Of a DNA stretch of 64,000 bases, positions 47,301 to 59,200 are shown one piece after another (position 1 is the stretch's first letter; the number at the start of each line of letters is the position of its first letter). The translations under genes and the position numbers were made by a program. Where the stretch lies: assembly GCA_008508345.1 (NCBI GenBank), contig QNGE01000738.1, positions 40,484 through 104,483 of the forward strand. The letters are read 5' to 3'. Source of the DNA: Paragonimus westermani (taxonomy: Eukaryota; Platyhelminthes; Trematoda; Plagiorchiida; Troglotrematidae). The notes under the pieces are model-generated. The model was given only the letters and a program-made list of their open reading frames with translations, did no database searches and was not told where the DNA came from.

Positions 47301-48550
47301 TAACCGCGTTCTTGCAAGCGAAACACTTGTAAGGGGAATTTGTGAGCCTCTGATCATGTATGCTCTCACAAAATCGCAAAGCCTTTTCCACAATGGATAA
47401 GAGTTTTATCTTCCGCTATTTCTCATAATTCTGACATAGTTTTGCCGAAACTCATGACCTGTTTTGAGGACATCATCTGGCACATCAAGCGATAAGGAAT
47501 TCACTAAATTAATCAATTTAGACTCCTGTATATCACGACGCGGCCGCGAACGATGACAGGTAAAAAACCATGGATACTGTTTGTGAAATGTATCCATCCA
47601 ATAAAATAGGTCAAACAACCACTGTGGGTGCTGCCCGTCCAAGTCGTTGTAGACAGCCAGTCATCAGGTGGTTTCATTCCTAAAAATGCACTTTCTGTTC
47701 TCTACTAAGGCATACCTCTTTGATGCTCAGCATGAACTTTCTGTGTGAATGTAAAAAGTAGCCTAACTCATGGGATACAGTGAACGTGGTCAATCACCTG
47801 CAGTCTTGGAAACGCGGACCACATGAACTATCATGTCTATGGTCAACTTATGACGCACAACACGTCATCTGAGAAGCTGATCAGCTAACCCTCATTTTTA
47901 TGCGGACGAACAAGCTCAATCTCGGACTATAAGGTTTGCACCGGTTGCGGTCGAGAGTGATTGTGTTCAACTGTACATAAACGCGATGAAGACGAAATCA
48001 TAACTGAACTACAACAAAATTCCCACGTCACGAATGATGTTCATAGAAGTGGTAGCCGAATAGATTGACTTTGGCTTATGAAGAGAGTGTTTGTTAGTTA
48101 AGGCCTACCTCCACGTTACGTCTTTCTGATGATTCCAAACAGGGACGAACTCAGTCGTGGAGGGTTAGTTTGAGGGTGAACATTAACAACCATTATGAAC
48201 CAAATTCCGTCTGTTTCTGTTGGAAGTATGTAAATTCTGGGTCTCCAAAGTTTACTTACCTTCAAGATTTAATTGCCATAAGTAATCCAATTCTCTATAA
48301 CAACCTTTTACTAACTATATGGCAGAATAATATGTACGCCACGTGCTAGTGAGATACATTGCAACACATCGCCTTAATGGTTAGCCGTTTTTTAAGTGCT
48401 GATGCACCTCAACTGGTCCTCTTTTTTCCTTTTTAAACTTGCAATACTAAACTTTTTCACCAAGCTTAGCAACCCTGGCGGTTGTGATGACTGCAAACAT
48501 GTGTGATTCAGTGCATTTGTTTAACCATTTTTGCTTCTAAACCCGCTATA

Positions 48551-48810
48551 CAGGTTTGAAATTTCGGTCAGTAACAACTTTGTCAAAGCGTAATGATCGG
48601 CCGTGTGATGATGTGTACAACACATGATGTGCTGTTGCAGGATCGCACTGATTTTGAGTCTTTAGAATATGACTTGCAATGAATGAGGCAGACTCCTTGT
48701 GTCCATGCGTGGTTGTGACGTCCTGCGTTTGTGTGGCCTGTTTTTTGAACTACTGCCGGGATGTGCTTTATGACTCGTATTTGTAATTAGCGCCCAGTTC
48801 TTTTTCTGTG
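48551..48810 (-). repeat. Left arm of 260-bp inverted repeat
   Basis: Pairs base for base with 50084-50343 in reverse complement: 254 of 260 positions are identical and no gaps are needed. All six differences lie in the outer 110 bases (48551-48660); the inner 150 bases are identical. In minus sense it carries the PLE endonuclease-like segment. Confidence 0.97.
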
Positions 48811-50083
48811 CAGTATGCCTGTGGTGGAAATCTCGATTCACCGATAATCCAAACCCCGACACAACAGAAGGTCTGACAAAAGGCCAATCCGAATATCGCG
48901 TTAAAGATACAACATCAGGATTGGACGAACGGTCTCAGTGTTGTGCCTTCCGTTATTCGCTGATTCATCTGTTCCGTATTCCACCAATTAACATACAGTT
49001 TATGATATTGCATGCGCTAACGAGATCAGCCGTTGGCAGGCTGTGATTTCCTTAATACTGTTGTACATCCATAAATTCGGCGTCTCAATTCATGAATAAC
49101 AGTTGCTTACTGTTACCAGTACCAGGTCTTCTCCTCATTACTTGCGTGGGAGGTTTCAATTCACGTACGATTCTTAGGGCTATTCGAAGTCCCTAATTCT
49201 GAGAATCACAATGCCTCATCTGCACCACTATTCACAGATACCATTAGATAAGGTTGACTCGGATACGAGTTGTTTCACATGGAGTGTTGGAATCCGGATT
49301 TTTTTTTTACAAAGTTACTGGTAAAACCACATTGCATGTTCTTGTCACGAAGCTAGCCAGACAGCAGTGAATTGGTTTGCGTACATCGTCACCCTTAAAA
49401 CAAAGACGAAGAAATACCGACCTTATGGGCGACTCGTCGGGTCGACTTCCTTCCTGAAGAGAAAGCTTGAGTTCGTTTAGTTGTAAATTCTTGAACTGCA
49501 TTTTCAGTATAAATACGCCTGGCATAACCAGACGACGTACGTATCAAACGTTGTTTATAAGATCGTGGTGCAAAACATTTTAAGCACAAGAACTGATGTG
49601 CTCAGTTGCTTTATCGACGGGCATTTTTTTGAATTCAGCCGTCTGCGTTTCTTCCGATGCATACATCTAGAAATAGTAGGCTGTTTTATCCTCGCCTTCC
49701 GTACTGAAATTTAGACTTGGTTGCAAAGAATTCATTCGATCTGTTAACGTATATGCATACAGTTAATTATCTGAGATGAGAAAAATGTTATTGACATATT
49801 TTGTGTGTAGGTGTGTTGAAGATAAACGTTCCGCTATTCTCTTTTCAAGTTGCGCTACAAAAATGTCTACGAGGATAGGACCGGGTTGGCTACTCATACA
49901 TATGCTCCCGGATTGTCAGTAAGCTGAATTTTGGAAGAGGAAGGCAATTTTTTAAACAGGGTAGCAGTGTTCATTCCCGTTCAATGTGAAACATTGTAAC
50001 TTCTAGATGGGATGTTGATAACAATATCCGAGTCAACCAAATCTTGTAGTATCTGTGAATAGTAATGTAGATGAGGTACACTC
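48551..50083 (-). mobile_element. Penelope-like element with mutated active site
   Basis: Read on minus. SGSICMSSQPGPILVDIFVA (about 49912-49853) is the M-G-S-x-x-GP-x-L-A-x-IF palm block. KYVNNIFLI (about 49801-49775) stands for YVDDIF, with both catalytic Asp changed to Asn. PSLNFSTEGEDKTAYYF (about 49716-49666) is the block before the thumb, and CFAPRSYKQRLIRT (about 49580-49540) plus ARRIYTEN is the thumb. RVIKHIPAVVQKTGHTN (about 48774-48724) fits the endonuclease region and lies inside the left inverted-repeat arm. Many stops. No RT N-terminal motifs were placed above 50060. Confidence 0.78.
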
Positions 50084-50343
50084 CACAGAAAAAGAACTGG
50101 GCGCTAATTACAAATACGAGTCATAAAGCACATCCCGGCAGTAGTTCAAAAAACAGGCCACACAAACGCAGGACGTCACAACCACGCATGGACACAAGGA
50201 GTCTGCCTCATTCATTGCAAGTCATATTCTAAAGACCCAAAATCAGTGCGATCCTGCAACAGCACATCGTATGTTGTACACATCATCACACGGCCGATCA
50301 TTACGCTTTGATAAAGTTGTTACTGTCCGAAATTTCAGACCTG
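50084..50343 (+). repeat. Right arm of 260-bp inverted repeat
   Basis: Inverted partner of 48551-48810 across a 1273-base spacer. Weak similarity continues about 20 bases beyond the outer ends, then stops. So a second PLE 3' fragment in plus orientation sits head to head with the minus copy. Confidence 0.97.
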
Positions 50344-53300
50344 TTATGGGTTCAGAAACAGTTAGCTGTACGGTTGTCGCTACCATGTTGGTGACAGGGA
50401 TTGTGAACTCTGGCGTTCGGTTTTCCCCTTTATCACATTTGATTTCTCGTATTAATATATAAATGATCTGTTATGTGCACTTGTGAAGACGTGACGAGAT
50501 TTGTCCAGATATAAATCGTTCAATATCAGGATAGTTTCCATCAGTAAATTGAATATAACACACCTGATGGTGAATTCCACCATCCGGTAACAATTTTCAG
50601 CCCTCCCAATTGGGAGGGGAAAGTCAGTTACCAGTGACTGAAGTTCGGCTGAGAGCTTCAAGCTTGTGTGACGAGACTATCGCCCACTAGTCCATCGATC
50701 TCATAATAGACGGGACTACACCACTTACAACGAGCTTCCAGTTAAAGAGACTGACAAAAAATGTTCATTTTTGATTTGAACGCACCGGTTCTTCACTGAA
50801 TGGCCCAAAGATAAGACCACATTTCCATTCAGTTTATCCATTCGTCTAAGTACCGATCTGGAATTCAACCAAAGTAATGCGAATCGATGAACTAGATCCA
50901 GGTAAACGTTAAAATCAACCGACGTACTAACATTACTAAGATTAGCCAACGGATACACAAATATCTTAGAGTCAGCTTGTCCCAGATACTACAAGATTTT
51001 TTTAGAATATGGCTCTGTCCAACTGGTCTGAAATGCCACACGTGAAACAAGCAGGTCAATGGTTGTACCGATATCCGTGTTACTGAACTAGAGGGTAGAC
51101 ATGAACAGACGCTGAGGAAAGTGTACAAAATGTGACATCAACCCCGAGGCAGTAACTGTTGCAAAGAAATTCACTTTCTTAAAGTATCCTGTTGTGAAGA
51201 CTTGTGGTCACTCAAAACAAAATGATCTCACAGTCGTTTTTCCCTGACACTGTTGGGCACAACTATCGGTGGGCATTCATCTCTGATCAAAACATTGTTA
51301 GCTATGATTAATACGATGCTCGTGATTAATTCATCTAAACTATCATACCGGTAACCGGTGATTCCCTGTAACAACAGCAACAACAACAACTCGTCTTATT
51401 CACCCCTATGCTGTCCGCAGACGTTCATTCATCTGACACAGTAATACATTTGTTTTCAGTAACGTAATTTGTAAACGCTTAAGGGTCAAGGCTGTCTGGA
51501 AAACGCCTGGCCCTATTGTCCACCCTTATTTTGCTAAAACACACACGTGGCTGTCGAGCTGTGCCAGCTTATGCGTCAAAAAGCACATACTAGGCTTCGG
51601 GTGACAGTCTTCAATCTATAGATGATCCATAGTTTTTCGGCAAACACTAAAAACATGCGGCAAGTATCCACAAAAATGCGACTATGCATAGTCTCAATGG
51701 CACATGCCGAAAAGTCTCATTACAATTTTCGTGGTATAATTTACGTATCAGCCACTGCGATAGCATGGCAAGCTGGTTAACTTCTGATTTTGGTCAAAAA
51801 CCTTGTCACATTTATTCGAGACTTTCGCGTTTAGGAAAACTTTGACAAAATTTGGCATATACAAAATATGTGACGCTGTAAATTTTCAACTGACCGGTAG
51901 TAGAATGTTCAGATAATGTTAGAAAGAAACACTCGACTTTTACTTGCAAAAAATATTCTGAAATGTTTCTGATAGGGTAAGTAGATAACATTTGAACTGG
52001 AGGTAAAAAGGGTTGACCCAAGAAATTAGAATCAAGAATTCGCTGTTACGTAACCGGCTCCAGTCACTGTAGGTAAACACTTCAGTGTAACTTGTAATGA
52101 GTATGAATTAGAGTGGTTTCTTGATTATAGAAAGTTCAGCTAGTCAGTGTTTGCGCAAAAGCTATTGCGAACGGAATTAAGGTCAGATTGGCGCCAGTCG
52201 GTCATAGACAGCGAATAGCGGCTCTTGAATGCGTGTCTGTTTCAAACGGCCGGGTTGCCAGAGGCAAAATCGTGGAACAACACAGCAGCAAACTGGCTAT
52301 TCAAAATGTAAGGGCCGTTGTCGCCAAACAGCAGTCGTAAATAGTGTTGTTCCTCCGTAAAAAGATGCTGTTTCTTCAATACTTTGAGACTGCTTAGGGC
52401 CGCTCGGATCTCTATTCTGATTTTCCTCGACTGGGTGGCTCTGTACGCGTTGGTCACCACTCAGCCTGTTATCCTAACACTAATCCATTGACATCACACA
52501 CTTGTTTAAAATCACCAGATTAGTACAGCAAATGTGGCGAACCGTGAAGACGCTGGTCAGTTCATTGATACCAAAAACGCAAATTATAACCCGATCGAGT
52601 CATTTGATCAACGACAGGTATTTAATGTTTTTTTACTGATTCTGGTTTCTTGCCGCACACATAAGTATGCCGCTAATAAGTCATGCGCACAGAAAACCTT
52701 ACCTCCCACGACATGCAAATGTTACTTAATTGGACTTGTAAGTAATGGTTTAGAATTCAGTTTCAAGTAGACTTGTTATGACCTGTCATGACTACATCCT
52801 TTTACTATATGAAGGGACTACGAAGGGCTGATTGTCAAGGTGAATTGTTGCTACGCAAACACTAAATGTATAAATTGCTTTTATCCTCAGCTCTATTGTT
52901 TTATAGTCTTGACAACCCTCATATCGATAATGGGCGTCATGACATGGACTCTAAGATGAACGTCGTTACTGGCATGTATCTGACCAGACCGGATGTTTAA
53001 CGGTTACATTTTGAACGACTGGAAGTTGATGCGATTGATGGTCGATGCTGATTCTCTGCAAGTGATTCGCTCATAACTTTGTAAACGCAAGATTTCTGTT
53101 CATTCGTGGGTTGGTGTTAGACTGTGTGAATGTGTCAGTTTCATGTCGTGGGTACTGGATGACTTTGACAAATTGGGGCTTCAGTAGGTAATATCACGGA
53201 CTGGATATGCTGTATATTTTAGGCGTTCCTTCGGAGTCCACATTAAATGGACCAAAATAAGTTTGACCAGTTTTATGTCAGTTCAGCAACCGCATGTTTC

Positions 53301-55162
53301 AAGAGTGTGACATCGATCTCGTCGAAGGCAACTTTTCTACGGAGATATACGCTTCTTTTATCACGTAATATGGGGAGCTTTTGCAACGAACTTAGCATCA
53401 GGCCAACCGGCTGGATAACCAAACATCTACAACGATTTCTACACCGTTGTTCTGTTGTATTCGATAAAGAACTGTGGAGATTGATAAGGTGATTTAAAAA
53501 ATAAATCATTTAATTGGACCATGATGTAACGTCCGAAAACACCCTAGTTGTGTATGTCCCGGTGTCGTAGGCCAAACGGCATTATTAACAGTATTTGTGC
53601 TTTCTTTCGACGAACGTTGAGCGATACACGCTTAACCAACGACGCCAAATATCAGAACCAGATCAAGATGCTGGAAACATGGTGCCATTGACAAACAATA
53701 CGACCGATTACAAGAAACTAACCTCAATGCTCTCATGGAACAAGATGTTTGGCCTCAGTAGGCCGTCAAGGGTCCAGTATGCACGACAGATGGAGGCACG
53801 GGCGACCAACGGGCAAGGATCAACCGATGAAATGCGACCGGATCGGTGTGATATACAGACCGATTAGCTTTTGACGGTTTCACGGCGACCGTAGGAAGGC
53901 GGTATTCACAGGGAGGGTGAGATTGATTGATAACAACGGGTGTCTGGGCCGGTGAGCAAGATTCACTGAGAGTAGAAGGTACGGTGGAGGAATTGTACTT
54001 TCAGACGGGTTGTGGGATTAACAACACAAGGTGTCTAGTTAGACAAAGTCACGGGAAAGGGTGCGACAGGATCATTCGAAAGGAATTTTGACCTCCAAAA
54101 CTGTCTCAAAATACCTATTTCTGAGGTGCTCCAGGAGACTTCTAAGTGTTGACGATAACCGTTTGCAGCTGGAATGTCGGGTTACTGTTGGTCAATCCTG
54201 GATGACACCTGTTTAACTGTTGAACATTTTATTTCCATTGGTCCTCAAGTTCCATTATCGAACGTCTGGAAATAAGAATGAGCTAGTTCGAATTAAAACA
54301 ATTCCGGATCGTTGTTAGAGGTTCACCTTCAATCCGAATGCATTTGATATGAAAGACTAATTTTCAGACGTAGTCCTGCGGAAACTACGAACGCATATTT
54401 TAATGTATCCGTTTGACTTGATATGGTGAAGATTTGTGATTAGCCACTGAGACTCATTTGTATGTAAAACCACAATTATAGTGTGGTTATCGCCGTTGTG
54501 GTTGCAAAGTAAAACACGTCTTATACCTAGTCAACATTGACTCGAACTTTTTGACGTAAATATCACATTATGTACGTTATACGGTTTTCAGTAATTTGGC
54601 CAGTTTTTGACAAAAAAAACTATTTGCTCGTCTAGTTGTCGGTCAATGCATTTTGTTCTGTGGTCACCGGTCACTTAGGTATATCACTCGCATATTTAAA
54701 TTATGGGACATGAAACGAATTAGATTGTTTAGGGTATTGATCGAAATAACTGGGATCGGACGTTATGTATTCAGTGATCGTGTGGTGTCAGAACTGGGCA
54801 AACGTTCAGAGAAAGCAGTGGACAGCTGAACGGATGACACAATTTTCAAAGCAGATAGACTAGGAAATGTTTACAGAATTTAGTCAAAGATAACAAAGAA
54901 TAAACCCTTCTACTTTTCACGAAAGCAAAAATAGAGTGAAAACCGCACTCATCTAGCTAGTTTTACGTGAGCGTTTCATGCACCCTTGAATTCACATGTC
55001 TTCCAGAAACAGTAGTGAACGAACACGCTCTCTGTGGTTGATAACTAGGATGTATAGGCCACACATATCGATGTTTTCTGGAGTACACTGTTATAATTTC
55101 GATACCATTCTGTAACATACGTCGGTCTTAAGACAACCAACGTTTCTAAATGTCGCATTTAG
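50344..55162. other. No confident gene
   Basis: A CAA-type microsatellite lies at 51370-51390. GC-richer open patches occur at 52242-52475 (minus) and 53595-53867 (plus), without recognised domains. No transposon domain was identified. Confidence 0.35.
51370..51390. repeat. CAA microsatellite
   Basis: AACAACAGCAACAACAACAA with one imperfect unit. Confidence 0.7.
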
Positions 55163-55369
55163 TGTGTCGCACACACCCAGATATCTCTCTTTCAACGCTA
55201 GCGTATGGCCAACCTTTACATGTGTTCAATTATCGTCAGGCAGAGTGACCCGTAATTGTACCTTGTGCAGTGTGAACATTAAAGCTGACACTGAACCACA
55301 AAGTTCCATCAAAACAGGATCGGAAGAGAGACCAGAAAATAAGTGCACACCCAGATGTTTTCAGCGGAG
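55163..55369 (+). other. Candidate internal exon, extracellular-like
   Basis: An acceptor-like TTCTAAATGTCGCATTTAG ends at 55162 and a donor-like GAG|GTATAT begins at 55370. The frame between is open, with five Cys and two N-glycosylation-type sites (NAS, NCT), which would suit a secreted or receptor protein. No family was recognised, and the length is within chance. Confidence 0.25.
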
Positions 55370-55699
55370 GTATATGCAGTAATCCGTTGAATGTCCAGAA
55401 ATTGAAACGTCGGAGAAATCTACCGTGTTTGACGCAGCAATTAATTGTAGTCTGAATGCAAAGGATATTAGGTTAGTCAAAATTACTATCACTTACAGGC
55501 AGATCATGATACTTTTCTTGAAATAGTATTTATGTACATTTTAAAGTTAAAAATTGCATGCTGTACCTACCAGCCATTTCATTTGATTGAACTGTCTGCA
55601 TGTTAATTGCAAACAGTTAAGTGAAACAGTGCTGCCCGCTTAAGGAATACCTGTCACCTAACTATCTGATTTCGAGTTCCGTGAAACTGATGAACGTTC

Positions 55700-56205
55700 T
55701 TTACAAAGCATCATTCATCACATAGTCGAAGGGAAAGAAGGGGGCGGACACCACTGTCGAACCCCACCTTAAGTAGAAGACACTGAAAGTGGTTTCTTAT
55801 AAATACAGCCTAAAATCGGAATAAGCACCGAACGATTTCAATAGAATAAACTGCTTCACTGAAACTCGTATGTGAACAAGACAGTCCTGGAAAGTATATC
55901 TGTTAACCGAAGTAAAAGCTCTCTTCAGGCCTAAATGTATCACGATGGTTGGCTGAAAAAAAGAGGATGACACTGCTCTATCTTCCGTCGCAATTTCAAA
56001 ATACAATCGATTTTTCTGCTTCTGCGCGGTGTGTTTATCTGACTTTTTCTGTTTCTGAAGCAGTCGGGGTGGGAGACCTGCTAAAACACCTTGGATGCGA
56101 TAGAAACAAGGCTAACATCTCTGCAACTGTCACGTAAAGTTGCGATACTTTTTCTGAAAATGGAGGTGACTGACGACAGTTGCCAATCATAGGAGTATGA
56201 TAAAT
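55700..56205 (-). pseudogene. RTE/SR2-like LINE reverse transcriptase remnant
   Basis: Minus-strand blocks in order. RKSIATLRDSCRDVSLVSIA (about 56160-56100) stands for the C-x-x-YRGISLVS-x-ASK block of RTE-type RT. A frameshifted DTFRPEE stretch and HLGLKRAFTSVNRYTFQDCL (about 55940-55880) stand for the LD-x-KAAFDSVDR-x-x-L block. GVRQWCPPPSFP (about 55770-55735) stands for GVRQGCPLSPFLF, followed by a YVMNDAL stretch near 55705. At least three frameshifts. The first catalytic Asp (D of LD-x-KAAFD) is lost. The upstream endonuclease was not recognised. The plus frame at 55949-56137 is a shadow. Confidence 0.8.
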
Positions 56206-59200
56206 TCGAACGACAAAGAAGGTTAGGGATTAGCGTAGTGTAGCGTTTCAGTAATTTGCTGCATATAGGTTAATAAGTCCAGGCCTGAGAACCGACAGAA
56301 TAAACGTAATTCAAATTTTAATAGGATGTGTTAGGTGGATCTGAAATTTCAGAGCAAGATTTATGACGGCTGCTAAGGGTTTACGTGTTAAATGTAAGCC
56401 ACAGCTGAATTTCTTCTGGCTTACAGACAATAACCATTAGCTACTGCAACCAGTACTAATCGATTTCCAAGGGTGGGTTCCCAGAGTACGACGATTCAGC
56501 AGCTGGCCTCAAGCTCAGTCTGCAATCTGACCTGCTGAATCTGACTGTTTGACACCCTAGCCATTTGGCCTGTTGTGCAAAACGGACGCATTCATCTTCC
56601 GCGTGAGTGTACTAGGCAGTTTGTACATCTTAAAATCGATTAGAAGAAAGTACGGTGCCAAATGACTTGGTAAACTTTGTTCATCAAAGGTTATTGCGAG
56701 TGGTAAGCTAACCAAAGTATAAAAAAACCATTGTGTTAGACTGTTATTTGCAAAACATCGTTTCTGCCATTCTCACTGTACCCACAAGTTGTAGTCTGAA
56801 GTCTCCTTTTGCGTTTAACACTTATGTAGATTTCAAAATGGGGCATCATTGAAACTCGTCAATGTCTGATTTCCGTTGATACCAGACAAAGACAGTCGGT
56901 CTCAAGAAACTTCTGCCAAAACCACAAAACCGAGGATGGTAGGTTTTATAACATCAGAGCAACATCGCCTCGCTTTCGACGTTGTTCGACTTACTCTGTA
57001 GATGGATCTACCGAAGTTTTTAAGTGATGAAGAGTAGTTGTCTGTATTGCTGTCACCAGCAGCAATTCAACAGCCAACAGGAAACAAAGCTTTTCGTCAG
57101 AATTTCTTCCGCTCCGAGATACAACGAAAAACAACAACCAACACCTCTGAACAAGAACAAAACTCGACTGTACCAAATATTTTTAAATTAGTTGGTTGGG
57201 AAGTTTGTCTGCGTACAAAAGTTGCGGTTGTCTGTAAATGGGTGTGCAGATTGGGAAAAACAACGGCATGATTATTCGTCCCCACTACTTGGATTTTTTG
57301 TTGGGAATTGAAAAAAACATTTTGTTTGAATACGTGTCTGCATGTAGATGACTAGTTGGTTTGTCGCGTTATAAAGAAACAAAGAACATCAGCAAATAAA
57401 TGTCATTGCACGAGTTACATGCACTCCACTACACGCGGTTTCAATTACGCAACATGTATTCTGTGTAATCTCGGAGGAATAAGACCTGTGGGGTGTGTGG
57501 AGACCTCCCTAGTCCAGCTGTCCAATGCAAGTTAACCAGGTGACTTGCTACTATGAAGGGGAAATGCATCTTCTGGAAATAAGCAGGTGACAGACCTAAA
57601 TAATAACTTTCAAGGTAAGAAGTAGGGTACGAAAATATATGGCAAGAAGAGTTTCAATATGAGGGTGTACACTAGTGCACCCATTGTGAAAATGGGTTTA
57701 AATTCGAACAGACAAGCAAAGAAAACGCTCCGGACACAGAGCACAGACAAAGCTGGATTACAGGTGAGATACCAGATTACCATGTCGTCACCTTCTTAGT
57801 GGATTACCGGGTGATTAGGGTTGCTGGTTGATAGGGGTGAAAGCAAAGATATAAACATACAGCCGAGTCAACCTACTAACGTATCTGTCATCTCTCCATT
57901 GACAGTACGCTTTGAGTATTTCGACGACCTACCAATCCGAGATGGCCAGGGCTTTCGCTACCGCTTTCATCGCACCGCCCCACAACCGCCTGTGGCGTCC
58001 ATAGTGCTTTTCCCCAACCACGTGAATGAACTTGTTTAACTGCCGCTCATTAGAGTTTCGGCCGCTCATCCGGATCACACACACATCCAAGTGGTCCGGT
58101 TCAGAACCCTGTCTTTCCACTACTTGCCGTCAATTTGACAATGCACACACTCACCTAAAACACAGCAAGATAAGAGTCGGGTTACACTGCTATGTGTAAC
58201 ACCATCACAATGTGTCAACAAATGATACACTGATTTAGCTTAACTCAATAAGTGGACAGAATCCATCTTCTCTGTGACGCTTGCTGATCATTTCCGTTGA
58301 CGAACTGGAAAACCTTTTATTGCAATCTGTCATGCTATAACGGATTATTTCGAGTGTCGAGTTAACCATGAGGCGAGTTAATTCGTAACTGCTGTTCATT
58401 CAAACAATCGTCACTCAGAACAACTGATTTCAAAGTAACATGTCAGATTTGAAGAGCCAAATCACGAAGTAAAATTCGTACGACATCCCAACGGCTAAGA
58501 GTGCTAGTATACTTGCTATACCACCCAACTACTAACACCAACGATTTTTTCATAATCCGACCCAGCGATTCTGATTTGTTGCAAGAAAAATACACAATAC
58601 CATTGGTGAGAATTTTCTACGTTGTTGCGAGAAGCCATCTGTGACAAATGAAGAGGACTGAATATGTTAGATGGTTTCATGCGTTCAGCTGAAGTAGTCG
58701 AGCAATGTTGACGGTTGTCGGTAAAATGTAAACATACCCGAGATCTAAATGTGTAGGGAATTCACAGTTGTTAAGGCGAAGTGTGATCAATACCGCGCAG
58801 ACTTTCGAATAGTCGAACAACTCTGTACCCCATGTTTAAGAAGAAGATTGAAAGAGTCCTTCGACTAGAGTGAGTTCGCCGGCCGTTTTAGCAAAAGTTG
58901 TTGGAGCATTATGAATCCATTCTGTAAAATTTTATGGAAGATATATACTATCTGACAGTAATTCATTCACTCTTGTTTGTCAGACGTATCCTTGCGAATA
59001 TTTCTTTGTCAAGTCAAGACCTCGTAGTACCCCCAGCTGGTAAGACTTATCTGAGAATATGAGTCCTGCGGAAACACTTAAAAAAACACCATGAAATAGA
59101 CCACGCAAGTTTTATTTCTGACCTTAAGTAATAAGCCAGAGACATGAAGCAAGCGTTTGGCTATAGTTTACTCTTAAGAAGGTGAATACTGTATTGTTTT

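Larger units (their letters stand above)
30993..48550. other. 17-kb stretch without a confident gene or element
   Basis: No transposon domain was recognised. An AT-rich TA/TG simple stretch lies at 32525-32565 and a 12-bp tandem pair (TGTGTATGACAT) at 44289-44312. Candidate exons are weak: 35183-35393 (listed separately), 39474-39845 (one frame interrupted once by TGA), 38455-38732 on minus and 47406-47660 on minus. All are short enough to arise by chance. Confidence 0.35.
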
